Source: Oscillospiraceae bacterium
GTDB taxonomy: Bacteria; Bacillota; Clostridia; Oscillospirales; Acutalibacteraceae
DNA: 46,716 nucleotides
Direction of reading: 5' to 3'
Assembly: GCA_031271865.1 (NCBI GenBank)
Contig: JAISUW010000061.1
Coordinates: 1-46,716, forward strand
This document shows positions 16,717 to 25,196 of this stretch, one piece after another. The position numbers and the translations under genes are program-made. How positions within the stretch are numbered: the stretch's first letter is position 1; every line of letters starts with the position of its first letter. Under the pieces are notes generated by a model. The model saw only the letters and a program-made list of their open reading frames with translations. It was not told the DNA's origin and ran no database searches.

Positions 16717-17979
16717 ATGGCCGTATTCCGCCCCTTCCGCGCCATTCGACCGCAGCCGCAGGTTGCCGCAGAGGTGGCGGCTTTGCCTTATGACACCATG
16801 AGCAGCGCAGAGGCGCGGGTCTATGTCGCCGACAAGCCCCTCTCCTTTGTACATATAGACAAAGCCGAGGTTGACCTTCCGCCCGAGACAGACTTATACG
16901 ATGCGGCGGTCTATGCCTGTGCCGCTTCGACTTTACAGCGGCAGATTGGCGAGGGCATCTTCCGGCAGGATGATTCTCCCTGCTACTACATATACCGCCA
17001 GACTTGGCAGGGACGCACCCAGACCGGTCTGGTCGGTTGCGCCGCGATAGACGACTACCGCGACAACATCATCAAGAAGCACGAGCTGACCCACCCCGAG
17101 AAAGAGACCGACCGCATTAAGCACGTCACGGCCTGCAACGCCAACACGGGACCGATTTTCCTTACATATAGGGATACCCGGGGCGTAGCAGACATTCTCA
17201 ACGAACAAGCCGGTGCAGCCGCGCCCGAGGTGGAGTTCACGCAGGGCGGTGTCTTGCAGCAAATCTGGCCGATAAGCGATGCTCAAACCATAGAGCAGTT
17301 GCGCGCCGCTTTTGCCGCAACGCCGTTCTTATATATCGCAGACGGACACCACCGCTGCGCCTCCGCATACCGTGTGGGGAGCGCTCGCCGCGAAGCCGCC
17401 CGCGCAGCCGGGCAACAGATCCCGCCGGAAGCAGAATCTAACTTCTTCTTGGCCGTGGCTTTCCCCGCCGGGCAGCTGAAGATTATGGACTACAACCGCG
17501 TGGTGAAAGACCTCAACGGGCAGAGCCGCGCCGAGTTCCTCTCCCGCCTGGACGCCGGTTTCGATGTGGAAGCCATCGGGGGCAAAGGGCAGCCTTACAT
17601 CCCGGAGGCCGGACACTTCTTCGGGATGTATCTGGACGGCGTGTGGCACAAGTGCCGTATGCGCCGCGGCACCTTTGACCCCCGCGACCCGGTCGGTGCC
17701 TTAGATGTGAGCATCCTGCAAGAGAATCTCTTGGCACCCATCTTGGGCGTGAAAGACCCGCGCCGCGACAAGCGCATAGAGTTCATCGGCGGTATCCGCG
17801 GCTGGCAGGAGCTGGAGCGGCGCTGTGCAGAGGATATGCGCATCGCGTTCCTCATGTACCCCACCACAGTGGAGGAGCTGATGCGAATCGCCGACAGCGG
17901 AAACATCATGCCGCCCAAGTCCACTTGGTTCGAGCCGAAACTGCTCTCCGGGCTGTTCATACACGACTTGGAGCAGTGA
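16717..17979 (+). CDS. DUF1015 family protein
   Basis: This 420-residue cytoplasmic protein carries the marks of DUF1015: FRPFRAIRPQP at the N-terminus, ALPYDTMSSAEAR, ELTHPEKETDRIKH and, near the middle, LYIADGHHRCASAYR. Its biochemical role is not settled. The His-rich ADGHHR motif and the conserved basic residues suggest a nucleotide- or phosphate-handling enzyme. The start ATG 16717 follows GGGAGA with about 9-base spacing. The 74-base gap after the second degV has no promoter I can support, so read-through from degV is likely. Confidence 0.85.
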   Translation: MAVFRPFRAIRPQPQVAAEVAALPYDTMSSAEARVYVADKPLSFVHIDKAEVDLPPETDLYDAAVYACAASTLQRQIGEGIFRQDDSPCYYIYRQTWQGRTQTGLVGCAAIDDYRDNIIKKHELTHPEKETDRIKHVTACNANTGPIFLTYRDTRGVADILNEQAGAAAPEVEFTQGGVLQQIWPISDAQTIEQLRAAFAATPFLYIADGHHRCASAYRVGSARREAARAAGQQIPPEAESNFFLAVAFPAGQLKIMDYNRVVKDLNGQSRAEFLSRLDAGFDVEAIGGKGQPYIPEAGHFFGMYLDGVWHKCRMRRGTFDPRDPVGALDVSILQENLLAPILGVKDPRRDKRIEFIGGIRGWQELERRCAEDMRIAFLMYPTTVEELMRIADSGNIMPPKSTWFEPKLLSGLFIHDLEQ

Positions 17980-18000
17980 GCCGTTTCGGAATCCGGGGCA

Positions 18001-18078
18001 GCTTCTGTTTTCGGCTTACATAAACAGGAGCGGGTCACCATAAAATGGAACAGTACGGGACGCCGGAATGGGCGTCCC
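18001..18078 (+). other. Two stem-loops in the leader of the PflX-like gene
   Basis: GCTTCTGTTT at 18001-18010 pairs with AAACAGGAGC at 18022-18031 (one G-U pair). GGGACGCC at 18057-18064 pairs with GGCGTCCC at 18071-18078. Neither is followed by a T-run. They may be leader structures or a weak transcript end after the DUF1015 gene. I recognise no riboswitch class. Confidence 0.5.
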
Positions 18079-18106
18079 TCCAAATCCCCCACCGGGAGGC
18101 CATACT

Positions 18107-19195
18107 ATGCCGAAAACCGCTCATGTCGTCAATGCCATGCTCCATCCGTGGGAAGAGCCGCCCATCTCCGAGGGGGTGGGTGCCGGAGCCATCTTCTTTG
18201 CCGGCTGCAACCTGAAATGCGTCTTCTGCCAGAACTACGAAATCAGCCAACCCAAGCCGCGCCGCGGCACACCGCTCTCCGTCCCGCAGCTGGTGGAACT
18301 CTTTTGGCGCTTGGAGCGGCAGGGGGCGTGCTGCATAGACCTCGTCAGTCCCACGCTCTACCTTATGACCCTGCGCGACGCCCTGCGGGAGGCAAAGAAG
18401 CAGCACTTCCCGCTGCCCTTTGTCTGGAATACCAACGCCTATGAGAACCCCGCCGGCTTGGAGCTTCTGGAGGGCTTGGTGGATGTCTACCTCCCGGACT
18501 TCAAGTATGTGGATAACTACTTGGCGGAGAAATATTCCGATGCCCCCAACTACTACGGGATAGCCACTGCGGCCATCTTGGAGATGCAGCGGCAGGTCGG
18601 CCGCTTCACCGGCTCCGGCGTGACGGCGCATGGATTGCTCATCCGCCATCTGGTGCTGCCGGGTTGCCGCAACGACAGCATGAAAGTGCTGGATTGGATT
18701 CACCGCAACATCCCCGGTTCCACCATCAGCATTATGCGGCAGTATGTCCCGATGTACCGCGCCGGCGAGTTCCCGGAGATTAACCGCCGGATTACCTCCT
18801 GTGAGTCTGACAGCGTCTGCAAGCACTGGCTGGACTTAGGCGAACGCTGCGGCTATGTGCAGGAGCAGGGCTGCGCCGACTGCGGGTATACGCCGGACTT
18901 CACCCGCGCCTTCAAGGACTATTGCCCCGTCCACTGGAAAGACGGCGACGATTCCCTCGACATCCAAATCCCGAAAGACCCGCCGGGTATCAGTTATACC
19001 GTTCCGGGTGCCCCGCGCATGGACACCACGCCGTATACCACAGCTGCACAGACCCCCGCAGCCCCGGCAGCCGAACCCGCCGTACCCTACACATGGGGAA
19101 CAGAAGGCAACCCCTACGGTTGGTCCACGCCGTCCCCCGCTGCCCCGCTGCCGGCGGAAGCGGGCTATGACGGCACATATGGTGTGGCGTTTTAG
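18107..19195 (+). CDS. PflX-like radical SAM protein (COG1313) with Pro/Ala-rich tail
   Basis: This 362-residue protein has the radical SAM cluster motif CNLKCVFC (Cys34, Cys38, Cys41). It also has the family signature HPWEEPPIS near residue 13 and VYLPDFKY near residue 148. It resembles pyruvate formate-lyase activating enzyme relatives of the PflX group, whose substrates are unknown. A cysteine cluster (CGYVQEQGCADC) near residues 249-260 may hold a second metal site. The last ~50 residues are low complexity (PAAPAAEPAVPYTWG and similar) and unusual for this family; they could be a flexible partner-binding tail or read from recent sequence expansion. The start ATG 18107 has GGGAGG 8-9 bases upstream. 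Confidence 0.8.
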   Translation: MPKTAHVVNAMLHPWEEPPISEGVGAGAIFFAGCNLKCVFCQNYEISQPKPRRGTPLSVPQLVELFWRLERQGACCIDLVSPTLYLMTLRDALREAKKQHFPLPFVWNTNAYENPAGLELLEGLVDVYLPDFKYVDNYLAEKYSDAPNYYGIATAAILEMQRQVGRFTGSGVTAHGLLIRHLVLPGCRNDSMKVLDWIHRNIPGSTISIMRQYVPMYRAGEFPEINRRITSCESDSVCKHWLDLGERCGYVQEQGCADCGYTPDFTRAFKDYCPVHWKDGDDSLDIQIPKDPPGISYTVPGAPRMDTTPYTTAAQTPAAPAAEPAVPYTWGTEGNPYGWSTPSPAAPLPAEAGYDGTYGVAF

Positions 19196-19221
19196 GATGT
19201 CGAAGACAATACCGCTTGACC

Positions 19222-19250
19222 TTGACTTTTTATTGAGAATAATATATAAT
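19222..19250 (+). promoter_or_regulatory. Promoter of hicBA
   Basis: TTGACT at 19222-19227, a 17-base A/T-rich spacer and TATAAT at 19245-19250, 33 bases before the hicB start. HicB proteins often repress their own promoter; no obvious operator repeat is seen here. Confidence 0.85.
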
Positions 19251-19282
19251 AGACTAGAGTCAGCTGAAAGGAGAAAAGCGGT

Positions 19283-19489
19283 ATGTCTTATCATTTTACC
19301 GTTGCGATAATCCCGGAGGATGGTTGGTTTGTGGCGAAGTGTCTGAATAATTCCGTTGCCTCCCAAGGTCGAAGCATTGAGGAAGCGATGGAAAACCTTA
19401 AGGAAGCAATTCAACTGTATTATGAGGATAATGAGAAACCGGAACTTTCAGAGACAGCGTATTTCACCACGCTGGAGGTCGCTTTCTGA
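19283..19489 (+). CDS. HicB-like antitoxin
   Basis: This 68-residue protein has the compact HicB fold signature: an N-terminal strand block (YHFTVAIIPEDGWFVAKC), then a helix with SIEEAMENLKEAIQLYYE. It should bind and silence the HicA RNase encoded directly downstream. It lacks a separate C-terminal DNA-binding helix-turn-helix or ribbon domain, so autorepression may be weak. The ribosome binding site is AAAGGAG, about 10 bases upstream. The stop TGA overlaps the hicA ATG by one base. The antitoxin-first order is the less common arrangement for hic loci. Confidence 0.85.
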   Translation: MSYHFTVAIIPEDGWFVAKCLNNSVASQGRSIEEAMENLKEAIQLYYEDNEKPELSETAYFTTLEVAF

Positions 19490-19710
19490 TGCCTTCGAAA
19501 TACCCTGTTCTGCCCACGGAGGAAGTCATACGCAGACTGCGCACATTCGGCTTTGCGGTTGTCTCGCAAAAAGGCAGTCACAGAAAGTATTCCGACGGAA
19601 AACATACTTGCATAGTGCCTATGCACGATGAAGTTCGAAAAGGTACATTGCAATCCATTTTAGAACAAGCCATTGTATCATTGGAAGCTTTTATGAGAGC
19701 GGGTAAATAA
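19489..19710 (+). CDS. HicA-like mRNA interferase toxin
   Basis: This 73-residue protein has the HicA double-stranded-RNA-binding-like fold signature: EEVIRRLRTFGFAVVSQKGSH with the predicted catalytic His31, then KYSDGKHTCIVPMHDEVRKGTL. HicA toxins cleave mRNA and tmRNA independently of the ribosome. It overlaps hicB by one base and has GGAGG inside the end of hicB, 9 bases upstream, so both proteins are made from one transcript. Key residues are present, so it is probably functional. Confidence 0.88.
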   Translation: MPSKYPVLPTEEVIRRLRTFGFAVVSQKGSHRKYSDGKHTCIVPMHDEVRKGTLQSILEQAIVSLEAFMRAGK

Positions 19711-19731
19711 GCTTAATTGACGGCAGCAAAC

Positions 19732-19760
19732 AGCGGCAGGGAACTTAATTCCTTGCCGCT
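19732..19760 (+). terminator. Hairpin after hicA
   Basis: AGCGGCAGGGAA pairs with TTCCTTGCCGCT (12 bp with one G-U or A-C type mismatch) around CTTAA. It is followed by the A/T-rich AATTATT rather than a strong T-run. It probably terminates hicBA and may also serve the convergent phosphoesterase transcript. Confidence 0.6.
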
Positions 19761-19767
19761 AATTATT

Positions 19768-19791
19768 ACAAATGGTAACAAAAAAAATCCA
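19768..19791. repeat. 24-nt repeat downstream of phosphoesterase gene, copy 1
   Basis: This 24-base sequence, with core ACAAATGGTAAC followed by eight A, is identical to 28767-28790. Read on the minus strand it gives a run of eight T a few bases after the stop codon of the phosphoesterase gene at 19797, so it could work in transcript ending. Confidence 0.8.
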
Positions 19792-19796
19792 AAAAC

Positions 19797-21236
19797 TCAC
19801 TTTTTCACACTGTATTCTCCCAAGGAGTTGCCGAGGTCGTCGGTGCCGGTAATGCGGATTTCGCTCGGCGTGAATTCAATCTTGCACGCGCGGTAGGCAT
19901 AAACAGGCTTGGTGATAACATCCAGTAAACCGTTCAGGGGACCTTTGGGGTGGCCGGCTCGGATGAAGCGGCCGCCGTCCTGGATGTTCGGGAAGAGCCC
20001 GTGCAAGGCTTCGTCAAAGCGGAAGTTGTGGCTGTGCCCGGAGACACCGAATTGAATCCCCAAACGTTCCAAGGCGGCGAAGTAGCGGTCTTGTTTGCTG
20101 TCGGTGGGCGTGGAGAAGTTCGCGTCGTGGTCCATGACAATGTTGTACTTGTCGGGGCGCGGTTCGAGTTGTTCCAGCCATGCCAGGACGCTGTTCAGGT
20201 AGGGCAGCATATCATAGCAGCCCTTATGCTCCCATTCGTCATGGCCGTCCGGAGCCTCAGCGGAGTCTATTACGGTGAAGAGGTAGCCGCCGCGCTCCAC
20301 GCGGTAATTGAAGCCGTCCTTGTACCCGAGCTTCCGCCAGAAATCGCCGAAGTCAAAGTCGGCGCGCACCTCGTGGTTGCCGCGGGTAAAGATAATCGGC
20401 ACCTGGCCTTTGGTTATAATCGAAAGCGGTTTCACGAGGAGCTTCACGGCGTGCTGCTCGTTGACGAAGTAGTCGCCGCCGTCACCCAAAGTGAGCAGAA
20501 GGTCGAAGCCGCCCATCTGCGCGACGGCATTTTCCATCTCTTGGTAGCGGAAGTGCCAGTCGGATACAGACACGGCTGTGAGTGTATCCGAAGTGCGGGT
20601 GCCTTTGAAGCTGTAGGTATCGCCGTGGAGGACGGTGCCGAAGCGCGAGCCGTAGCTCAGCCGCTCCGCCACACGGATGGCGTGGATTTGGTAGCTGTTG
20701 TTCTCCAACTCCTCGCGGGGGATTTGGCAGGAGTGCAGGATACCCATGCGCTTTACGCCGCCGTCGGCACTCCACGAAGTCTTTTCCTCGCCTTTGACGC
20801 GGTAGGTCACATAGCCCTGCGAGCGCTTCGACGTGCCGAACACCACGGCGTAATAGCCCGTGCCGAGGTCCAGCACCATCGCTCCCGACATGAACTTGAA
20901 GCGCAAAGGGCGCACCGCCATCTTCAGGTTCTCATTAAATGTAAGCTTGCCGCTCACGAGGTTCACCATAGTGAAGAGCAGCGTGAACAGTACGCTGAAG
21001 CCGAAGCCTATCCACATCCCGATTCCCAGCCGGCCGGCATGAATCCACACGCCCAGGCAGGTGCAGGCAAAGGCGGCGTTGACCCACATGAGGACATAGA
21101 GCAGCCGCGCCAAGCTGTAGAACGTTTCGTGGTCAATGAACACATAGCCGTTGCGGTAGTAGTAGTTCAGGACGGGGGCAAGTACAGCCGCTGCCGTGAC
21201 CAAACCCAAGAGGACACTAACAAACAATTTGGACAC
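19797..21236 (-). CDS. Membrane-anchored metallophosphoesterase
   Basis: This 479-residue protein has three hydrophobic segments in the first ~95 residues (SVLLGLVTAAAVLAPVL, a second near LLYVLMWVNAAFACTCLGVW and a third near MWIGFGFSVLFTLLFTMV). A calcineurin-like catalytic domain of purple acid phosphatase type follows. Metal motifs in order are LTLGDGGDYF, TRGNHEV, VMDHDANF and SGHSHNF. The active site is probably outside the cell. The annotated start is GTG 21236. A TTG at 21227 has better spacing from AGAGGTG and is a real alternative. It is transcribed alone from a consensus promoter at 21283-21311. The substrate is unknown; phosphate esters in the envelope are plausible. Confidence 0.75.
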   Translation of the reverse strand: MSKLFVSVLLGLVTAAAVLAPVLNYYYRNGYVFIDHETFYSLARLLYVLMWVNAAFACTCLGVWIHAGRLGIGMWIGFGFSVLFTLLFTMVNLVSGKLTFNENLKMAVRPLRFKFMSGAMVLDLGTGYYAVVFGTSKRSQGYVTYRVKGEEKTSWSADGGVKRMGILHSCQIPREELENNSYQIHAIRVAERLSYGSRFGTVLHGDTYSFKGTRTSDTLTAVSVSDWHFRYQEMENAVAQMGGFDLLLTLGDGGDYFVNEQHAVKLLVKPLSIITKGQVPIIFTRGNHEVRADFDFGDFWRKLGYKDGFNYRVERGGYLFTVIDSAEAPDGHDEWEHKGCYDMLPYLNSVLAWLEQLEPRPDKYNIVMDHDANFSTPTDSKQDRYFAALERLGIQFGVSGHSHNFRFDEALHGLFPNIQDGGRFIRAGHPKGPLNGLLDVITKPVYAYRACKIEFTPSEIRITGTDDLGNSLGEYSVKK

Positions 21237-21282
21237 CTCTTCATTTCGATGATTTTATGTTCGGTTGCCTTATCTGTATACG

Positions 21283-21311
21283 ATTATACCATGTTCCGAT
21301 AGGCTTGTCAA
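21283..21311 (-). promoter_or_regulatory. Consensus promoter of the membrane phosphoesterase gene
   Basis: On the minus strand, TTGACA (21306-21311), a 17-base spacer and TATAAT (21283-21288): full consensus. Confidence 0.9.
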
Positions 21312-21325
21312 GGAGGTTTTCTCCC

Positions 21326-21473
21326 GGGGCTTCGCGAAGCCCCTATCGTAGGCTGCGCGGCCGGAGGCTCGGCGGTTCGCGAACCGCCCGGGGCTTCGCG
21401 AAGCCCCTATAGCAGGCTGCGCCCCGGCGGGTGCTCGGCGGTTCGCGAACCGCCCGGGGCTTCGCGAAGCCCC
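21326..21473. repeat. Tandem array of alternating TCGCGA palindromes
   Basis: Five perfect 18-nt palindromes alternate. GGGGCTTCGCGAAGCCCC is at 21326, 21390 and 21456. GGCGGTTCGCGAACCGCC is at 21371 and 21437. The alternation makes a tandem repeat with period about 64-66 bases, with less conserved GC-rich sequence between. It fills the gap between divergent promoters (minus at 21283-21311, plus at 21496-21524). Frames read through it give artificial repetitive peptides, not genes. The rest of 21237-21586 holds only the two promoters. Confidence 0.9.
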
Positions 21474-21495
21474 TACTCCGCGATTTTGATTTCGC

Positions 21496-21524
21496 TTGCA
21501 AATTCCCGGCGGATGTGCTATAAT
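21496..21524 (+). promoter_or_regulatory. Promoter of mfd
   Basis: TTGCAA at 21496-21501, a 17-base spacer and TATAAT at 21519-21524 with an extended -10 (TGCTATAAT). The leader to ATG 21587 is about 55 bases. Confidence 0.88.
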
Positions 21525-21586
21525 AGCGGGGCGGTGCAATATTAGCACAGATTAAGTACAGTATGTCCTACCCGAAGGGGCAACCC

Positions 21587-24500
21587 ATGAACTGTTTCAC
21601 CAAAGTATGGGAGCAGAGTGCCGAGTTTCAGCAGATGCTCTCGAATATCAAAGCCCGCCGATTGCCGATGGGCATTCTGGGCGTGTCCGGTCTGCACAAG
21701 GCACATTTGGCGGCGGGACTGTGCGGGCAGCTCTTGCGCCAAGCCGTCCTGGTGGCGCCCGACGAAATGCAGGCGACTCGCTTGCGGGATGACCTGCTGG
21801 AGTTCGGGGCAAAAGCCGTCCTCTACCCGGCGCGGGATTTGGCGTACCGCCCGACCGAAAGCCGCTCCCGGGAGTATGAACACGCCCGGCTCTCCGCCCT
21901 CGACAAGCTCAGTCGTGGGAAGGCGGACATTGCCGTCTGCTCAGCGGAAGCACTGATTCAGTTTACCATCCCGCCCACGGTGCTGGCGGCGCATACTATT
22001 ACACTGCACAACGGCGGCGACGGCTCGCCGGAGGGGCTCACGGAATCATTGATTCATTCCGGCTACACCCGCGCCGAGATGGTGGACGGGGAGGGGCAGT
22101 TTGCCGTGCGCGGCGGCATCTTGGACATCTATGCCGTTGGGGCGGCGAACCCGCTGCGCGTGGAATTCTGGGGCGACAGCATTGACAGCATGGCTTACTT
22201 CGACACGGAGAGCCAGCGCCGTTTTGAGCCGATAGAGCAGGCGCGCATCCTCCCCGCAAATGAAATCCTTCCGGAGTCGGCGCAATCGCTGGCGGGCAAG
22301 CTGGAGGCGTTCATGAAAGGTGTGCGCGGAAAGGGAGCCGCAAAGGTAAAAGCCTCTATCCGCAGCGATATAGAACTGCTCGAAGCCGGGGCGGAGCCCG
22401 CTTCCATTGACCGCTACCTGCCGTTGGTTTATCCGCAGAACACGACTGTCCTCTCTTACCTCCCGAAAGACAGCCTGCTCTTCTTCGCGGAGAGCCAAGG
22501 CATCAAGGAACATATCAACGCCTGCGAAAAGCTGTGGTTTGCGGACTTCAAGGGTCTACTGGAGGATGGTGTCCTCTGCGCCGGCTTGGACAGCTACCAG
22601 ATGACCTTCGCGGAGGTGTGCGCCAAAGCGCAGCAGATGGGCGTAATCTATCTCGACCACCTGCCGCGGGGAACGTTTGATACACCCGTCAAGGATCTCC
22701 TGAGCGTCAATGCCCGGCAGCTCTCGCCTTGGGGCGGTCTGTTTGCGCTGCTCTTGGAGGACTTGGAACACCTGCGTCGCAATAAGAATTTCTTATGCGC
22801 TGTGTTCGCCGGGACGGAAAAGGCAGCGCAGTCCCTCGCCGCAGACTTGGTCAGTGCCGGCGTCCCGGCCATGTACTGTCCGGCGCCGCCGATGTCCTTT
22901 CATAGGGGCGTAGTCATTTGCCTGCCGGGATCTCTCTCCGCCGGGGCGGAGTACCCGCTTTGGAACCTGACGCTGATGACCTACAGCGGCTCGAGGCACC
23001 AAAAGCAAGTAACCGGACACGGGAAGCGGCCGGCGAAGAATGCGTTCCGCTCGCTGGAGGAGCTGCATACCGGCGACTACGTGGTCCACAAAGCCAACGG
23101 CGTGGGTATCTTTGAGGGCATTCACACCATGGTCGCCGGCGGCGCGGAGAAAGACTATATCCAAATCCGCTATGCCAAAGGGGACATCCTCTATGTGCCG
23201 GTGACGCAGTTGGATCAAGTCTCCCGCTACATCGGTCCGGCGGAGGGCGGCGCGGTGAAGATCAACCGTATGGGCGGCGCGGAGTGGAAACGCACCCAAG
23301 CCCGTGTCAAGTCCGCGGTCAAGGACATCGCCCGGGAGCTGTCCGAGCTTTATGCAAAGCGCATCAGCGTCAAGGGCTACCCGTTCTCGCCGGACATTGA
23401 TATGCAACATGACTTTGAGGCGCGGTTTGAGTTTGAGGAAACGCAGGACCAGCTGCGCTGCATAGATGAAATCAAAGCCGATATGGAGCGCCCCGTGCCG
23501 ATGGACCGGCTCCTGTGCGGGGATGTGGGATTCGGCAAGACAGAGGTGGCGCTGCGCGCCGCATTCAAGTGCGCCGCGGACGGGAAGCAATGCGCTTTCC
23601 TGGTGCCGACGACCATCTTGGCTTTTCAGCACTACCAGACCATACGGCGGCGTTTTGAGGGCTTTCCGATAGAACCTGCCATGCTCTCCCGCTTCGTGGC
23701 TCCCAAGGAGCAGGCGGATATCCTCAAGAAGCTCAAGCGCGGCAATATAGATATTATCGTAGGCACGCACGCCCTCTTGGGTAAGCGCGTGGAGTTCCGG
23801 GACCTCGGGCTGATTATTGTGGACGAGGAGCAGCGGTTTGGTGTCGCGCAGAAAGAGAAGCTGAAAGAACGCTTCCCGGAGGTGGATGTGCTGACACTGA
23901 CGGCAACGCCGATTCCGCGCACACTCAATATGGCTCTCTCGGACATTCGGGATATGTCAGTCATAGAGGAAGCACCCGTGGACCGCCACCCGGTGCAGAC
24001 CTACGTCACGGAGCATGACCCGGAGCTGCTCGCAGAGGCCATGCAGCGGGAGCTGCGCCGCAGCGGGCAGGTCTACTACCTCCACAACCGCGTGGAGAAC
24101 ATAGACAAGACCGCGGCGCAAATCAAGGCATATCTTCCGGACGCAACGGTGGAATTCGCCCATGGGCAAATGGACGAGGAAACGCTCTCGGACATCTGGC
24201 GGCGCACACTGGAGGGAGATATAGATATCCTCGTCTGCACGACTATCATTGAAACCGGCGTGGATATCCCCAACGTGAATACACTCGTCATAGAGGATGC
24301 CGACCGCATGGGGTTGGCGCAGCTGCACCAAATCCGCGGGCGCGTCGGGCGTTCGGCACGCCGCGCCTCGGCCTACCTGACCTATAAGCCGCACAAGGAG
24401 CTTTCGGAAATCAGCCAAAAGCGCTTGGAGGCTATCCGGGAATTCACGGAATTCGGCTCGGGCTTCCGCATCGCCATGCGCGATTTGGAACTGCGCGGCG

Positions 24501-25042
24501 CCGGCTCCATCCTCGGTGCGCACCAGAGCGGACATATGGAGGCCGTGGGTTATGACCTCTATATGGAGATGCTGGCAGAAGCCGTCCGGGAGCAAAAGGG
24601 GGAGAAGCCGGAGGTCAGTGTCAAGGAGTGCTTGGTCGACCTGCCGATTGACGCGCACATTCCCGACACATATATCTCCTCCGTACAGCAGCGGCTGGCG
24701 ATGTACAGGCGCATCGCTTCCATCCGCACCAAGGCGGACGAGGACGATGTGATTGATGAGCTGATTGACCGCTTCGGGGAGCCGCCGGAAGCTGTGCGGG
24801 GCTTGACTACCATAGCACTTGTGCGCGCTTTGGCGGCGGCAAGGGATGTTACGGAGGTCGGCTCCCATGACGGCAGTCTGGCACTCTATATCAGCGACCT
24901 CGACATGACCTTCTTGGAGAAAGCCTCCAAGGCGCTTCCGGGCAGGGTGCGTGTACGCTCCCTGCCACGCCCGCACATCGCCATAGACATGAAGCCCGGG
25001 GAGAATCCTTTGCCGCTTTTGCAGCGGGCGTTATCCAATTGA
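21587..25042 (+). CDS. Transcription-repair coupling factor Mfd
   Basis: This 1151-residue protein has all Mfd parts. There is an N-terminal UvrB-like region (binding UvrA). Near residue 490 is the RNA polymerase interaction domain with GDYVVHKANGVGIFEGI. Next comes a RecG-like helicase with Walker A GDVGFGKTE near residue 645 and the DEEQ box in IIVDEEQRFG near residue 743, then TATPIPRTLNMAL. The TRCF C-terminal domain follows. Mfd pushes RNA polymerase off stalled at DNA lesions and recruits the excision repair machinery. The start at 21587 is preferred over an in-frame ATG at 21563 because AAGGGG lies 7 bases upstream. Length agrees with the family (about 1150-1180). It is a single-gene transcript with its own promoter. 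Confidence 0.97.
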   Translation: MNCFTKVWEQSAEFQQMLSNIKARRLPMGILGVSGLHKAHLAAGLCGQLLRQAVLVAPDEMQATRLRDDLLEFGAKAVLYPARDLAYRPTESRSREYEHARLSALDKLSRGKADIAVCSAEALIQFTIPPTVLAAHTITLHNGGDGSPEGLTESLIHSGYTRAEMVDGEGQFAVRGGILDIYAVGAANPLRVEFWGDSIDSMAYFDTESQRRFEPIEQARILPANEILPESAQSLAGKLEAFMKGVRGKGAAKVKASIRSDIELLEAGAEPASIDRYLPLVYPQNTTVLSYLPKDSLLFFAESQGIKEHINACEKLWFADFKGLLEDGVLCAGLDSYQMTFAEVCAKAQQMGVIYLDHLPRGTFDTPVKDLLSVNARQLSPWGGLFALLLEDLEHLRRNKNFLCAVFAGTEKAAQSLAADLVSAGVPAMYCPAPPMSFHRGVVICLPGSLSAGAEYPLWNLTLMTYSGSRHQKQVTGHGKRPAKNAFRSLEELHTGDYVVHKANGVGIFEGIHTMVAGGAEKDYIQIRYAKGDILYVPVTQLDQVSRYIGPAEGGAVKINRMGGAEWKRTQARVKSAVKDIARELSELYAKRISVKGYPFSPDIDMQHDFEARFEFEETQDQLRCIDEIKADMERPVPMDRLLCGDVGFGKTEVALRAAFKCAADGKQCAFLVPTTILAFQHYQTIRRRFEGFPIEPAMLSRFVAPKEQADILKKLKRGNIDIIVGTHALLGKRVEFRDLGLIIVDEEQRFGVAQKEKLKERFPEVDVLTLTATPIPRTLNMALSDIRDMSVIEEAPVDRHPVQTYVTEHDPELLAEAMQRELRRSGQVYYLHNRVENIDKTAAQIKAYLPDATVEFAHGQMDEETLSDIWRRTLEGDIDILVCTTIIETGVDIPNVNTLVIEDADRMGLAQLHQIRGRVGRSARRASAYLTYKPHKELSEISQKRLEAIREFTEFGSGFRIAMRDLELRGAGSILGAHQSGHMEAVGYDLYMEMLAEAVREQKGEKPEVSVKECLVDLPIDAHIPDTYISSVQQRLAMYRRIASIRTKADEDDVIDELIDRFGEPPEAVRGLTTIALVRALAAARDVTEVGSHDGSLALYISDLDMTFLEKASKALPGRVRVRSLPRPHIAIDMKPGENPLPLLQRALSN

Positions 25043-25132
25043 CAGTGCAGCGTTAGCAATAAACAGCGAAAGACAGCTTTTATGTTTCAAAATGTAAGAT
25101 AATGTCGAAAATTGGGTAATAATTAAAGATAC

Positions 25133-25169
25133 AACAACAGCCGCCTGCAAGTGCGGGCAGACTGTTGTT
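25133..25169. terminator. Terminator-like hairpin between convergent mfd and zinc operon
   Basis: AACAACAG at 25133-25140 pairs perfectly with CTGTTGTT at 25162-25169, with further pairing inside. It is flanked by A/T-rich sequence on both sides and may end both convergent transcripts. Confidence 0.6.
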
Positions 25170-25196
25170 CCCATTTAATCGCAAACGGTTAACTAC

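Noticed and set aside
19950..21302. 450-codon open frame on the plus strand
   Set aside because: It lies opposite the membrane phosphoesterase gene, whose metal motifs are clear; the long frame comes from GC-rich codon bias.
21270..21548. Repetitive peptide frames reading through the palindromes
   Set aside because: The translated repeats simply mirror the DNA palindromes; there is no ribosome binding site.
22793..24976. Two long minus-strand open frames inside mfd
   Set aside because: They are antisense to a complete mfd gene and show no protein-family features.
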